Shown here piece by piece: positions 12,679-25,964 of a stretch of DNA of 64,000 bases (position 1 is its first letter; the number at the start of each line of letters is the position of its first letter). This stretch comes from Glandiceps talaboti (Eukaryota; Hemichordata; Enteropneusta; Spengelidae): assembly GCF_964340395.1 (NCBI RefSeq), contig NC_135549.1, forward strand, positions 34,453,832-34,517,831, in the 5' to 3' direction. Below the pieces are notes generated by a model. It was given only the letters and a program-made list of their open reading frames with translations. It made no database searches and was not told the origin of the DNA. Position numbers and translations under genes: made by a program.

Positions 12679-13515
12679 TTGTTGGCGAGTTATGTAGCGA
12701 TACATCAATTAAATAATTTGTATCTGGAAAGTTCACACAATGTAGTAGTAGCCTGACAAAAAGTTTGTTAGCCCCTAAAAGGTAGTATTTACCAGCTTGT
12801 TAGCCCCCTAAGTTAGTATTTACTAGCTCGTTTCTAGAAAGGTCGACCAGAATTAGGTTAAAGTTCAGATAAAGTAGCAAGTTGGAGGCCATTCACCCCT
12901 TTTTGTATGTACTCAACCTATACACCTGTATCTTGCATGCGATCTTCCTTCCTGAGTTTTGTTAGTTTATCCTGGAAGAAACTATGCACTTCCTTTTTTG
13001 AATCCATTCATACATTTCTAAGACATTGGCCCAATTAAAAAACGCAATTTTAAGTAGCATGCATGAATTCTCCCGAGACTGGCCAATAATATTTGTATGT
13101 CCACGGATTATGAATTGTATATTCATGAGAGTATAGTATATTATGAGCGGGTAGACAGTAGTTCGCTAGTTCAACGAGGACCCGTTCCTGAGAATATTAA
13201 CATTGGCCTGATATGGGATGCAAGCTGTACTTCCTTCTATTCTAGCTGGTATCACAGACAATGACAATATTTCGTACATGTCTGTGTTGATATTGAAGTC
13301 AGTATATTCTAATTCTATGTATTCGTTTTGTACGAATTTGTGTGTGAAAACGAAGTTACGTTGACTGCTGCCGGGAAAGTCTAGGCACGAGTCACGGGCT
13401 TACACATGCTATATCGAAGTGATAAACATTGTGAACGATCGATTTTATTTTAAGCGGGTTTCGAATCAACTGGTCTCATTGGCAATGCTACTAACACGAA
13501 AAAAAGTGTGTTTCC
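12679..13515. other. No gene seen; probable intron or upstream flank
   Basis: A short direct repeat (TTAGCCCC(C)TAA...GTAGTATTTA(C)) occurs at about 12768-12832. Otherwise no motif, no exon-like open frame and no recognisable repeat. It lies immediately upstream of the NACHT-LRR exon on the minus strand. Confidence 0.5.
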
Positions 13516-13517
13516 TA

Positions 13518-13855
13518 TAAACCCGACCAATCCTAGTTTAAGCCGATGACCCTAAACGTTTTGTAAACATTTAAACAAAATAAATAAGATATTATTTGTC
13601 TTCTTGACCTGTTTGTTTTCTTTCACCAGTGATGGCTGTACATATTTCATCTAAGTATCACAGAAGGGATATTCTTACCGACATTTCGTTTGTTTTTGGG
13701 TCAAAGCAATATATTTTTTAAAAAATAACAACAACAAGTAAAGGTAAAGGTAAAGATCAAATCAAATCATACAATATCAAACCAAATCCCTACCTACCCT
13801 ATTTTCCGGGCCATGTTATTGGAAACACACAACTATGGCTTTTTTTCGCTTAATT
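13518..13855. repeat. Dispersed repeat, copy 1
   Basis: This shares an ordered set of phrases with 54965-55330: GTTTAAGCCG.TGACC(C/A)TAAAC, TTTGGGTCAAAGCAATA, CCTACCTACC-CTATTTTC, then CATGTTAT.GGAAACA and GCTTTT. The two copies are in the same orientation and moderately diverged. The family is unknown to me. Confidence 0.7.
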
Positions 13856-13989
13856 AACAGAATATTATTATAATAAGACAACTTTGTGTGGCGGCCACTG
13901 TCTTGTTTGGTTGTTGCGTACTAGTCGGGAAATGTGACAAATGACGGGTGGGGAGAGTGGACCGTGCACTTTGGCTCGTCTGGGGACTG

Positions 13990-14128
13990 TAACGAAGCCA
14001 GCGTAGAAACGTCAATTGTTAGTTAGTTAGTTGGTTGGTTGGTTGGTTGGTTGGTTGTTTGATTGGTTGGTTGGATGGATATACTGTTCGTTCGTTTGTT
14101 CGTTCGTTCGTTCGTTCGTTCGTTAGGT
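13990..14128. repeat. (GTTA)n, (GGTT)n and (GTTC)n tetranucleotide repeats
   Basis: TTAG repeats pass into GGTT (to about 14075), followed after a short gap by about nine GTTC copies (14084-14125). This forms the edge of the large 60-bp array. Confidence 0.9.
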
Positions 14129-14149
14129 ATTTAGTTGTATCATACCTGA

Positions 14150-17100
14150 TGTAATAAACCACATAACAATACAGTGTGTATCACCCAGGTGCAGGTGTAT
14201 TATACCTGATGAAGACAAACCACATAACAATACAATGTGTATCACCCAGGTGCAGGTGTATTATACCTGATGAAGACAAACCACATAACAATACAGTGTG
14301 TATCACCCAGGTGCAGGTGTATTATACCTGATGAAGACAAACCACATAACAATACAGTGTGTATCACCCAGGTGCAGGTGTATTATACCTGATGAAGACA
14401 AACCACATAACAATAAAATGTGTATCACCCAGGTGCAGGTGTATTATACCTGATGAAGACAAACCACATAACAATACAGTGTGTATCACCCAGGTGCAGG
14501 TGTATTATACCTGATGAAGACAAACCACATAACAATACAGTGTGTATCACCCAGGTGCAGGTGTGTTATACCTGATGAAATAAACCGCATAACAATACAA
14601 TGTGTATCACCCAGGTGCAGGTGTATTATACCTGATAAAATAAACCACATAACAATACAGTGTGTATCACCCAGGTGCAGGTGTATTATACCTGATGAAG
14701 ACAAACCACATAACAATACAATGTGTATCGCTCAAGTGCAGGTGTATTATACCTGATGAAATAAACCACATAACAATACAATGTGTATCACCCAGGTGCA
14801 GGTGTATTATACCTGATGAAGACAAACCACATAACAATACAGTGTGTATCACCCCGGTGCAGGTGTATTATACCTGATGAAATAAACCACATAACAATAC
14901 AGTGTGTATCACCCAGGTGCAGGTGTATTATACCTGATGAAGACAAACCACATAACAATACAGTGTGTATCACCCCGGTGCAGGTGTATTATACCTGATG
15001 AAATAAACCACATAACAATACAGTGTGTATCACCCAGGTGCAGGTGTATTATACCTGATGAAATAAAACACATAACAATACAGTGTGTATCACCCAGGTG
15101 CAGGTGTATTATACCTGATGAAGACAAACCACATAACAATACAGTGTGTATCACCCAGAAGCAGGTGTATTATACCTGATGAAGACAAGCCACATAACAA
15201 TACAGTGTGTATCACCCCGGTGCAGGTGTATTATACCTGATGAAATAAACCACATAACAATACAGTGTGTATCACCCAGGTGCAGGTGTATTATACCTGA
15301 TGAAGACAAACCACATAACAATACAGTGTGTATCACCCCGGTGCAGGTGTATTATACCTGATGAAATAAACCACATAACAATACAGTGTGTATCACCCAG
15401 GTGCAGGTGTATTATACCTGATGAAATAAACCACATAACAATAAAATGTGTATCACCCAGGTGCAGGTGTATTATACCTGATGAAATAAAACACATAACA
15501 ATACAATGTGTATCACCCAGGTGCAGGTGTATTATACCTGATGAAGACAAACCACATAACAATACAGTGTGTATCACCCAGGTGCAGGTGTATTATACCT
15601 GATGAAGACAAACCACATAACAATACAGTGTGTATCACCCCGGTGCAGGTGTATTATACCTGATGAAATAAACCACATAACAATACAGTGTGTATCACCC
15701 AGGTGCAGGTGTATTATACCTGATGAAGGCAACCACATAACAATACAATGTGTATCACCCAGGTGAAGGTGTATTATACCTGATGAAATAAACCACATAA
15801 CAATACAATGTGTATCACCCAGGTGCAGGTGTATTATACCTGATGAAATAAACCACATAACAATACAATGTGTATCACCCAGGTGCAGGTGTATTATACC
15901 TGATGAAATAAACCACATAACAATACAATGTGTATCACCCAGGTGCAGGTGTATTATACCTGATGAAATAAACCACATAACAATACAATGTGTATCACCC
16001 AGGTGCAGGTGTATTATACCTGATGAAATAAACCACTTAACAATACAATGTGTATCACCTCGGTGCAGGTGTATTATACCTGATGAAATAAACCACATAA
16101 CAATACAGTGTGTATCACCCATGTGCAGGTGTATTATACCTGATGAAATAAACCACTTAACAATACAATGTGTATCACCCCGGTGCAGGTGTATTATACC
16201 TGATGAAGACAAACCACATAACAATACAATGTGTATCACCCAGGTGCAGGTGTATTATACCTGATGAAATAAACCACATAACAATACAGTGTGTATCACC
16301 CCGGTGCAGGTGTATTATACCTGATGAAATAAACCACATAACAATACAGTGTGTATCACCCAGGTGCAGGTGTATTATACCTGATGAAATAAAACACATA
16401 ACAATACAGTGTGTATCACCCAGGTGCAGGTGTATTATACCTGATGAAGACAAACCACATAACAATACAGTGTGTATCACCCAGAAGCAGGTGTATTATA
16501 CCTGATGAAGACAAGCCACATAACAATACAGTGTGTATCACCCCGGTGCAGGTGTATTATACCTGATGAAATAAACCACATAACAATACAGTGTGTATCA
16601 CCCAGGTGCAGGTGTATTATACCTGATGAAGACAAACCACATAACAATACAGTGTGTATCACCCCGGTGCAGGTGTATTATACCTGATGAAATAAACCAC
16701 ATAACAATACAGTGTGTATCACCCAGGTGCAGGTGTATTATACCTGATGAAATAAACCACATAACAATAAAATGTGTATCACCCAGGTGCAGGTGTATTA
16801 TACCTGATGAAATAAAACACATAACAATACAATGTGTATCACCCAGGTGCAGGTGTATTATACCTGATGAAGACAAACCACATAACAATACAGTGTGTAT
16901 CACCCAGGTGCAGGTGTATTATACCTGATGAAGACAAACCACATAACAATACAGTGTGTATCACCCCGGTGCAGGTGTATTATACCTGATGAAATAAACC
17001 ACATAACAATACAGTGTGTATCACCCAGGTGCAGGTGTATTATACCTGATGAAGGCAACCACATAACAATACAATGTGTATCACCCAGGTGAAGGTGTAT

Positions 17101-19056
17101 TATACCTGATGAAATAAACCACATAACAATACAATGTGTATCACCCAGGTGCAGGTGTATTATACCTGATGAAATAAACCACATAACAATACAATGTGTA
17201 TCACCCAGGTGCAGGTGTATTATACCTGATGAAATAAACCACATAACAATACAATGTGTATCACCCAGGTGCAGGTGTATTATACCTGATGAAATAAACC
17301 ACATAACAATACAATGTGTATCACCCAGGTGCAGGTGTATTATACCTGATGAAATAAACCACTTAACAATACAATGTGTATCACCCCGGTGCAGGTGTAT
17401 TATACCTGATGAAATAAACCACATAACAATACAGTGTGTATCACCCATGTGCAGGTGTATTATACCTGATGAAATAAACCACTTAACAATACAATGTGTA
17501 TCACCCCGGTGCAGGTGTATTATACCTGATGAAGACAAACCACATAACAATACAATGTGTATCACCCAGGTGCAGGTGTATTATACCTGATGAAATAAAC
17601 CACATAACAATACAATGTGTATCACCCAGGTGCAGGTGTATTATACCTGATGAAATAAACCACATAACAATACAGTGTGTATCACCCAGGTGCAGGTGTA
17701 TTATACCTGATGAAATAAACCACTTAACAATACAATGTGTATCACCCAGGTGCAGGTGTATTATACCTGATGAAGACAAACCACATAAAAATACAATGTG
17801 TATCACCCAGGTACAGGTGTATTATACCTGATGAAGACAAACCACATAACAATACAGTGTGTATCACCCAGGTGCAGGTGTATTATACCTGATGAAATAA
17901 ACCGCTTAACAATACAGTGTGTATCACCCAGGTGCAGGTGTATTATACCTGATGAAATAAACCACATAACAATACAATGTGTATCACCCAGGTGCAGGTG
18001 TATTATACCTGATGAAATAAACCACATAACAATACAGTGTGTATCACCCAGGTGCAGGTGTATTATACCTGATGAAATAAACCGCTTAACAATACAGTGT
18101 GTATCACCCAGGTGCAGGTGTATTATACCTGATGAAATAAACCACATAACAATACAATGTGTATCACCCAGGTACAGGTGTATTATACCTGATGAAGACA
18201 AACCACATAACAATACAGTGTGTATCACCCAGGTGCAGGTGTATTATACCTGATGAAATAAACCGCTTAACAATACAGTGTGTATCACCCAGGTGCAGGT
18301 GTATTATACCTGATGAAATAAACCACATAACAATAAAATGTGTATCACCCAGGTGCAGGTGTATTATACCTGATGAAATAAACCACATAACAATACAATG
18401 TGTATCACCCAGGTGCAGGTGTATTATACCTGATGAAATAAACCACTTAACAATACAATGTGTATCACCCAGGTGCAGGTGTATTATACCTGATGAAATA
18501 AACCACATAACAATACAGTGTGTATCACCCATGTGCAGGTGTATTATACCTGATGAAATAAACCACTTAACAATACAGTGTGTATCACCCAGGTGCAGGT
18601 GTATTATACCTGATGAAATAAACCACATAACAATACAGTGTGTATCATCCAGGTGCAGGTGTATTATACCTGATGAAATAAACCACTTAACAATACAGTG
18701 TGTATCACCCAGGTGCAGGTGTATTATACCTGATGAAGACAAACCACATAACAATACAATGTGTATCACCCAGATACAGGTGTATTATACCTGATGAAGA
18801 CAAACCACATAACAATACAGTGTGTATCACCCAGGTGCAGGTGTATTATACCTGATGAAGACAACCACATAACAATACAATGTGTATCACCCAGGTGCAG
18901 GTGTATTATACCTGATGAAGACAACCACATAACAATACAATGTGTATCACCCAGGTGCAGGTGTATTATACCTGATGAAATAAACCACATAACAATACAG
19001 TGTGTATCACCCATGTGCAGGTGTATCACACCTGATGAAATAAACCACATAATGTT
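14150..19056. repeat. 60/61-bp minisatellite, ~81 copies
   Basis: Each unit carries ACCACATAACAATACA(G/A)TG, TGTATCACCC, GGTGCAGGTGTATTATACC and TGATGAA. Units come in two types: 61 bp (GAAGACAAACC) and 60 bp (GAAATAAACC). Secondary changes such as CACTTAAC, CCCCGG or CCATGTGC recur in clusters. Because 60 is divisible by 3 and the unit lacks stops, ORFs of up to 221 codons appear on both strands; a single 61-bp unit closes them. There is no sign of translation. Most units hold CAGGTGCAGGTG (two overlapping E-box hexamers) and the inverted pair CAGGT...ACCTG. Confidence 0.97.
14960..17611. repeat. Higher-order duplication (2 x 1326 bp) inside the 60-bp array
   Basis: The pattern of 60- and 61-bp units and of variant bases in about 14960-16285 recurs in about 16286-17611 at a constant 1326-bp offset (22 units). 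Examples are the pairs 15146/16472, 15267/16593, 15569/16895 and 15574/16900. I noticed only one substitution, CACCTCGG at about 16056 against CACCCCGG. Boundaries are approximate. Confidence 0.85.
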
Positions 19057-19154
19057 GGTTATGAAATTATAGGGGAATTGTTAGCTGCAGGAAACATTTG
19101 TAGTTATAGCCAATGGAACTTTAATTGGCAGACGAGATGGATGATAGATTGCCA

Positions 19155-19198
19155 GTGGATGATGGGTGGGTGGGTGGATGGATGGATGGATGGATTGG
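19155..19198. repeat. (GGTG)n/(GGAT)n microsatellite
   Basis: GGGTGGGTGG followed by four to five GGAT copies. Confidence 0.85.
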
Positions 19199-19785
19199 TA
19201 GATGAAAGTGTGAATGAATGAATGGGGATGAATATGTAGAAATGTTGACGAAATGGTCGCTAGACCGATTACCGAAGTATTCTTCCTTTTATTGCATTTT
19301 TCTTTCTTTTTAAAAAAAAATAATTATAAGGAGTCTATAAGTAAACAATATTGTTGGTACAATATACAAACAGACAAAGGTGAAAAGAAGATGAGAGAAA
19401 AAAACACTTAGAGAAAAGGACACATCAAGACACTAAGGAAAGAACAAAGGACAGTGAACTTGCTGTCAGTATGCAAAAATGAAAATCAATTTAGCAGTCT
19501 GTTACAAAATCACGTGACTTCGAATAAATAGTGCAACAAAGTGTCTTACTCCTCACAGTAGCTACAAAGATTTGAATTAAGCAAATTCCACTTGAGCTTT
19601 ACATGGAAATATCAAGTGCAAAATTGTATATCGGAATGCAATTAATTTTGTTTCAGTGACGCATGTAAACGAAATTTTGTAGTTTTCCAGACTATGTGAG
19701 TCAAAGGGAAAACACTTTGTCATTTTGTTCGAATAATTACTTCATGAGGGGGGGGGGTGCATAGGAAGAAATAGTATACAATTTT
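19199..19785. other. No gene seen
   Basis: AT-rich sequence without recognisable coding or repeat motifs, apart from a poly-G run at about 19748-19757. Confidence 0.5.
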
Positions 19786-19789
19786 CCAC

Positions 19790-20575
19790 TTTTTGTTTCT
19801 TCCGTAAGGAAGAGATGTATTTAGTAGGTGGAAATCTGTGTGTGTATGTGTTTGTCTGTCTGTCTGTCTGTGTCATCGTTTTCTCCATAACAGCTTGCTC
19901 AATTCAAACAAAATTTTGAAGACTTATTCCATACGGTAATGGCAAGACTTGATTAGGTTTTGGTAAAAATCCCGTGAATATTAATGAGCAATTTACGTAA
20001 TTAATGGTTTTTCAGTAATTAAGCTATATCTCAAGAATGCACACTTCAAATTCATTATAACTAGGTACACACATTTGTGATACCAAAGCGCACCTGTCCT
20101 ACTATTAATGTAGCTTTTAGCTTTAATAAGTTATTGGCATATTTTCGGTAGGCCACAAAAAAGAAAAAAAAATAGTTTCTCGTCAGGAAATGTCGTCTAA
20201 AGTGGTGCGACTTTATCACCATTTTCTAAAACATGACTGGCTCAATTCAAACGAAATTTATTGCATGTGTTCTGTAGGGTAGTGACAAGAGCTGATTAGG
20301 TTTCGATAAACATCCCATGAATATTAACGAGCAATTTACATAATTAATGGTTTTCGGTAATTAGGCTATATCTCAAGAATGCACGCTTCAAATTCAAAAT
20401 AATGTGATACATACATTTGCGATACAAAAGCACACTTGTCCTGAAAATATTATTGATGTAGCTTTTAGTTTTAATAAGTTATTGGCATAGTTTAGTAGGC
20501 CACTAAAAAGGAAAATATAGTTTCTCGTCAGGAAACGTTGTCCAAAGTGGTGCGACGATGCACTTATTTTTTTTA
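19790..20575 (-). mobile_element. (ACAG)n element with two ~360-bp tandem core units
   Basis: The block begins with TTCCGTAAGGAAG and (TCTG)n at 19852-19872. It continues with two tandem core copies (about 19877-20210 and 20213-20560). Each holds CTGGCTCAATTCAAACGAAAT-like, TGATTAGGTTT, TGAATATTAA.GAGCAATTTAC, GGCTATATCTCAAGAATGCA and TTTCTCGTCAGGAAA segments in the same order. In inverted orientation these match parts of 40335-41345 (ATTCTTAAGATATAGCC, AACCTAATCAGG, AATTGAGCTAGCC, (ACAG)n). It belongs to the same non-coding family. Confidence 0.75.
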
Positions 20576-20930
20576 CATTCTCATCAAATCAATCTACTTA
20601 TCATTGCAGATACTGTTCTTTTTGTTTATTACTTTACAGCAAGTGTGTATGTTGGGTAGATGTCATAGGCTAGTTCATGATTAGTTTTGCAGTTGTCTTC
20701 ACTGGTGGCAATTAACGGAGGGAGAGTTACTTTTATGTTTTCCCTTTCATCTGTAGACTGAGTTGGCTTACGGAAGAAAAAATTAACGCAGGAAGGGGGG
20801 GGGGGTACTTAAGTGATGGGCGATGACCAGAAACATTTTTTTTGGCCTTTAAAACTCTTTCTACGATGAGTGCTATGCTACAACGTTCTATAAAGCTTCA
20901 CATTACATGTTGTGGTTGGCCAGGAGATCA
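20576..20930. other. No gene seen
   Basis: Unremarkable AT-rich sequence. It includes a poly-G run at about 20797-20806 and nothing coding. Confidence 0.5.
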
Positions 20931-20934
20931 CTAA

Positions 20935-21170
20935 CAGCAATCAGCAAATAGCAATCAATGAGAAAAAATAATTTATTGCATATGTTCTGTTGTATTCCAA
21001 CAATTGTCTGTAGGAACGACAATATCTAAATTTTGCCCTTACGGGAAGGTATTCAGTTTAAATCTGGTTTTAGAATCTGTGTTGTCTCTCTGCGTGTTGG
21101 CATGGTCTGCAATAGAATCTGTGTTGTCTCTCTGTGTGTTGACATTGTCTGCAATGGTTGCTTTCCAGTG
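20935..21170. repeat. Family terminal fragment plus a 53-bp tandem duplication
   Basis: GCCCTTACGGGAAGGTATTC followed by AGTTTAAATCTGGTT (about 21037-21072) is the family end seen at 4895 and, inverted, at 40350. It is followed by two copies of AGAATCTGTGTTGTCTCTCT (about 21071-21160). Confidence 0.7.
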
Positions 21171-21679
21171 ATGTGGTATTGTAGATTTTACTGATACATA
21201 TTGCAGTAAGTTACGTGTTATCCCATTGTATTTGCGAAGAATGGTATCGTATGTTAGGAAAGTGCCGGAGTTATCAAATATACCTTCTATTTTCTTTAGG
21301 CCAGCTTGATACCAGTCTTTGTAGAATAATAGACTATTGCTTTATTAATTGATTAATTAATTTATTTATTTATTTATCGCATCCCTTTTGTATCAAGAGC
21401 TCAATAAGTATGTTGGGGAGCAGCACTAACAGAAAATTAAAATGTATACACTACTAAACGATTAGAGAAAATATGACGAGTAAGTATGTACATAAACAAA
21501 CAGAAGAAAAGAAACAAACCAAAGGGAGGAAAGAAGAGTGAGGCGCTTCAAATATCGGTAGTCAAAAGATCTAACCTCTAAACTATTGTTACTTTTAATA
21601 AAATCTTTTCTATTTATCTCCTATAAATAAACATATTAGTTCTTTCCCTTGTTTAAAATGTTGATATAAGTTCAAATCT

Positions 21680-23060
21680 CCATCGTTGAGTTAGAGTTCT
21701 GCTGTTCCTTTCATTAAGATCTGTCGATGTGTAGAATGGCTTCCACAACAAATAGATGTACAATCATCATTATAATTTTCCCATTTTCTCTTTTCATATG
21801 CAAGACCAAGAGAATATGATCTCGCATTTAAATTTCAATTGTGACCCTTTAAAATTAGTGAAAGATTTAAGATACTCTTCTGGTTCTAAGGTTGTTTTAA
21901 ATTTACAGTAATGGGTAAGACTAGATTGTTTTGTCATGGTTGTTTTCCATATGATTTCATCCTTTTTGAATATATGTTTGATTTTATTCTCTGAAAGATT
22001 TTGAATTTGGTCTTTATCAATATTAATTAAGGTCTTTTAATAAATTATTTACAGTTTTTGGCCAATTCCAGGACAGTTTTGTCATATTTCTTTCAGATTT
22101 TTCACTAATAGAATTGCGATGGTTAAAGACACATTTAGTCCATCGTGATTCATCTAAATTACAAAGTCTTTTAAAGTACTTTAATCTCAACAAATTCAAT
22201 CTACTTTAGATTGTGTTCCAGCCAAGGTCACCCAGAACTGCTTCATTTGCAGTATATCTACATGCTTTTAATCTGAATTTTCCCAATGTACGTTGCATTT
22301 TTTCAAAACAGTCCATATCAGTTTGACGTAGTATGAGTAATGCAAGTGCAGGACGTACTATGTTGTTCCATAAAGACAGACCAAAATCAACCATATTGTT
22401 GATGTTACCATGGTTACCATGGTGGGGTTTCATGGTGGGGAATAAATTGTCAAATTTCTTAGACACTTTCATAAAATAAGTATGATCCGAAAACAGATTT
22501 CTTGTATATCTCGAGCTCATTTTTCGTTTGTGGTTCAGTATGATTTAGCATTTTGCCATCAATTTATCATCAGAAGTGGACAAGATTACCAAAGTGCAAA
22601 CAGTTTCATTTGAAACGTTTTTTAAAAGAAATTTGTGAAGTTTACCCAACCACAATGCCTCAATTTTACCACAAATGATGTCTGAGACCCGCACGCCCCT
22701 ATAAAATATAGTAGGTACATTCCGTTAATTTTGAATACTAATAAAGTCTTTCATAAAAAGGGTAATGTCGTCTGCGAGTTGTGAAATTTTACCTCCATAT
22801 GTGGGAGATTAACACCTTCAATAGCATTGCAGTTACGTATCTTGATCGTAAGCACGTCTACAACAATCACAAATAGAAGTGCAGAAAAACAGGACAGCCT
22901 TGCCTAATGTCTCTACTAAGAAAGCACTGGTATGATATTGTGTGAAACGCAGCTACATGTGTTGCTGTGCAGAATGTTAATCCAAGAACGAAAATTAGTG
23001 CCAAAATCGAAAGTGCTCATACAAGTATTCTTAATTTGAAAGTCCAGTAGTGATTTTTAG
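21680..23060 (-). pseudogene. LINE retrotransposon reverse-transcriptase remnant
   Basis: Read 3' to 5' on the plus strand, separate frames give FDFGTNFRSWINILHSN, RDIRQGCPVF (the RGxRQGxPL box) and GKISQLADDITLFMKD, the catalytic A-D-D box C, at about 22800-22780. Next come KIEALWLGKLHKF and MSSRYTRNLF...LWNNIVRPALALL with FEKMQRTLGKFRLKAC and AVLGDLGWNTI (22520-22206). Last is IQNLSENKIKHIFKKDEI with a YCKFKTTLEPEEYLKSF tail near 21870-22020. These are in the correct order for a LINE polymerase and its C-terminal region, but in several frames with stops. It is a decayed copy, with the 5' end missing. Confidence 0.85.
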
Positions 23061-24430
23061 GTGTATTTGTCAAATTTTATCATATTTTCTTGCGAGTATG
23101 TATTATATTCTGTAGTTAGTGGTTGACTGCAGTTGCGCCTCGTGCACATTGCCTTCCTTGTATGAAAAACACAAGCAACATCATGGGAAACTGATTAATA
23201 TTAGAGTAGAGAATATTAACTTGTAGTCTTGCAGTCCTGTCTTCGCTGCATTCTCCCTTTGACAGCTAAAAGTACCATGACACTGAAAACCAGATGTACA
23301 CTGAATGCCCTTCCGTAAGGGTATCGTCTTGCTATCATAAATATAATTGAAACTCCCTGTTTAAACCACACATTGCGCCCTCACTGTGCACTGAATATAT
23401 AGAGGTCAATGTAAAGGTCACCAGTGTTACTACAATTTTGTAAAGTAATACACGTAGGCTAGATCGTGAACAACAGTGTTGAAGACAAACAATTTATTTC
23501 TGTAGGCTTATAGATTTCATAATATTGTTATAAATCATACTTTATTACACCCGATGAATGTGTTCAATGAAAGTGTATATTTCCCGAGATACTGCATTAA
23601 TTACATGATCACATGGCTCACACCAAACAGGAGTAGCTTGATATTGGGAGAAATTGCAAAACAACAAGGTAAAATTAGAAAGTTCGACGTTAATATCATA
23701 CTTCCTAAATTTCTAACCGAAAATCTACATTTAAATCGAATGCCTCCTGTAAGGGAATCACCAATTATGCAAATTACCAATTAAAATGATATTCCAAACC
23801 ATATGGTAATGAATGTTTTTTGACAAAGCCTAAGTACTGACAATAATGAATTATGCAAAGTGTTCCCTAAATCTTTAGGTGAAATCGATGGCTTTTGTAG
23901 TACATATGCACTCTGTTTCATTTAACGTATGTACTAAATTGTATGGAAATTGACATTTCTGCCCCTAAAGTATCTCCTTCCTTAAGGAAGGAAAAAAATG
24001 TGGTATCATTGAACGATACCACAGTTGTAGTATTTTGCTATTTAGTAAATAGAAATACGAGTAATGTTTTCTACTCGATAAATCTTCTATCACACAGACT
24101 TGAAAATACAGGTAGAATAACATTTCAGTGCGCTCTTAATTACGTGAATGGGGCTGCCATTGGCGACTTGCTATCAAGTCAAATAATACTTTCGATGTGA
24201 AGAACTAAATTGTTGTCTGGGGCTGGGGTAGATTTTTTCAATAGAAAGGCTTGCAGTGAAAAATAGCGCGATTTTGATAATATTACGTCTAAATTATATC
24301 ACCACTATCATTTATTATCAATTGCTTATAAGATTTGAAGATACAGTGGATATATTGTGATGTAAAAGTAGGTACAAGTATTGCCATATAATGTATATTT
24401 GTTTCATTTTCCGGTGTCTATGACATACAA
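23061..24430. repeat. Non-coding stretch with terminal pieces of the GTAAGGG/ACAG family
   Basis: ACCAGATGTACACTGAATGC followed by CCTTCCGTAAGGG lies at about 23288-23322. ATGCCTCCTGTAAGGGAATC and then AATTATGCAAATTACCAATT lie at about 23740-23785. CTTCCTTAAGGAAGG is at about 23977. These match the ends of the element at 40335-41385. Small open frames at 23554 and 23943 overlap these pieces and show no known motif. Confidence 0.6.
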
Positions 24431-24436
24431 GTAAAC

Positions 24437-25336
24437 ATGAACCCCACAGTGCTTACACACCTACGGATGTTCTAATTGACCCCCACAGTGCTTACACACC
24501 TACGGATGTTCTAATTGACCCCCACAGTGCTTACACACCTATGGATGTTCTAATTGACCCCCGCAGTGCTTACACACCTACGGATGTTCTAATTGACCCC
24601 AACAGTGCTTACACACCTACGGATGTTCTAATTGACCCCCAAAGGGCTTACACACCTACGGATGTTCTAATTGACCCCCACAGTGCTTACACACCTACGG
24701 ATGTTCTAATTGACCCCCACAGTGCTTACACACCTACGGATGTTCTAATTGACCCCCACAGTGCTTACACACCTACGGATGTTCTAATTGACCCCCCACA
24801 GTGCGTACACACCTATGGATGTTCTAATTGACCCCCACAGTGCTTACACACCTACGGATGTTCTAATTGACCCCAACAGTGCTTACACACCTACGGATGT
24901 TCTAATTGACCCCCAAAGGGCTTACACACCTACGGATGTTCTAATTGACCCCCATAGTGCTTACACACCTACGGATGTTCTAATTGACCCCCACAGTGCT
25001 TACACACCTACGGATGTTCTAATTGACCCCCACAGTGCTTACACACCTACGGATGTTCTAATTGACCCCACAGTGCGTACACACCTATGGATGTTCTAAT
25101 TGACCCCACATTGCTTACACACCTACGGATGTTCTAATTGACCCCACATTGCTTACACACCTACGGATGTTCTAATTGAGCCCCACAGTGCGTACACACC
25201 TACGGATGTTCTAATTGACCCCACAGTGCGTACACACCTATGGATGTTCTAATTGACCCCCACAGTGCTTACACACCTACGGATGTTCTAATTGACCCCA
25301 CAGTGCGTACACACCTACGGATGTTCTAATTGACAC
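24437..25336. repeat. 39-bp minisatellite, ~23 copies
   Basis: The unit contains GATGTTCTAATTGACCCC, CACAGTGCTTACACACCTAC. Variants (CAAAGGGCTT, GCGTACAC, CCTATGG, a missing C) recur in the same order about 274 bp apart (near 24600-24660 and 24872-24930), so part of the array was duplicated as a seven-unit block. 39 is divisible by 3, giving meaningless DVLIDPxSAYTPT repeats. Confidence 0.95.
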
Positions 25337-25960
25337 TAAATTAAAACTTAAAACACTTTTAATCAAACAAACTATTACTGCCATCATCCATCTTTTTCAT
25401 CAAATAACGTCAAAATATAGAAAAACTATGTGTATTGTCGACTACCTTACTTTCAGTTTATATTTTCATATTTCACATTTTGCTATATGTACGACCCAAA
25501 TGTAGTGTTCACTATTTGTCAACTCTGCATATGGGCCGGTTGCCTAGAAACGCAATAAACAGAAAGATTATACTTCAGTTTGACGAAACGGTGGTTCTCT
25601 CCAGGTTGTTCAGAAACAGATTATCCAAAGAAATGAACATGCAATGACTAATACGTGTCACAATTTCTACACAAAAATTCAAATCACAACATCACTCCTT
25701 GTTGATAATACCATTTTATCTGGTGATTGAAAAAAAAATCATTTCTTAATCATTAAAAGTTATGACCAAAAATGAAACCGAAAAGCGAATCGTAGCTGTT
25801 TAAATAGCATTGGTGTCAAAGTTGAAATCTTTCACTCAAGATGACGAATATGTGTGACATGCAAAGTTTTCATTATTTATTTATTTATTGTACGATTGAG
25901 ATGGAACTTGCCACCAAAGTAGGTCAAAAGAAGGGGTGTGTGAAGTTGGCTCCCGTTTCC
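25337..25960. other. No gene seen
   Basis: Between two arrays. A 70-codon open frame at 25435-25647 has no recognisable motif. Confidence 0.5.
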
Positions 25961-25964
25961 TGTT

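Noticed and set aside
14150-19056. CRISPR-like array
   Set aside because: Repeats are directly contiguous with no unique spacers, and the window is eukaryotic. The same applies to the other arrays.
14481-19072. ORFs on both strands, up to 221 codons, in the 60-bp array
   Set aside because: Period divisible by 3 and absence of stops explain both strands. Frames break wherever a 61-bp unit occurs.
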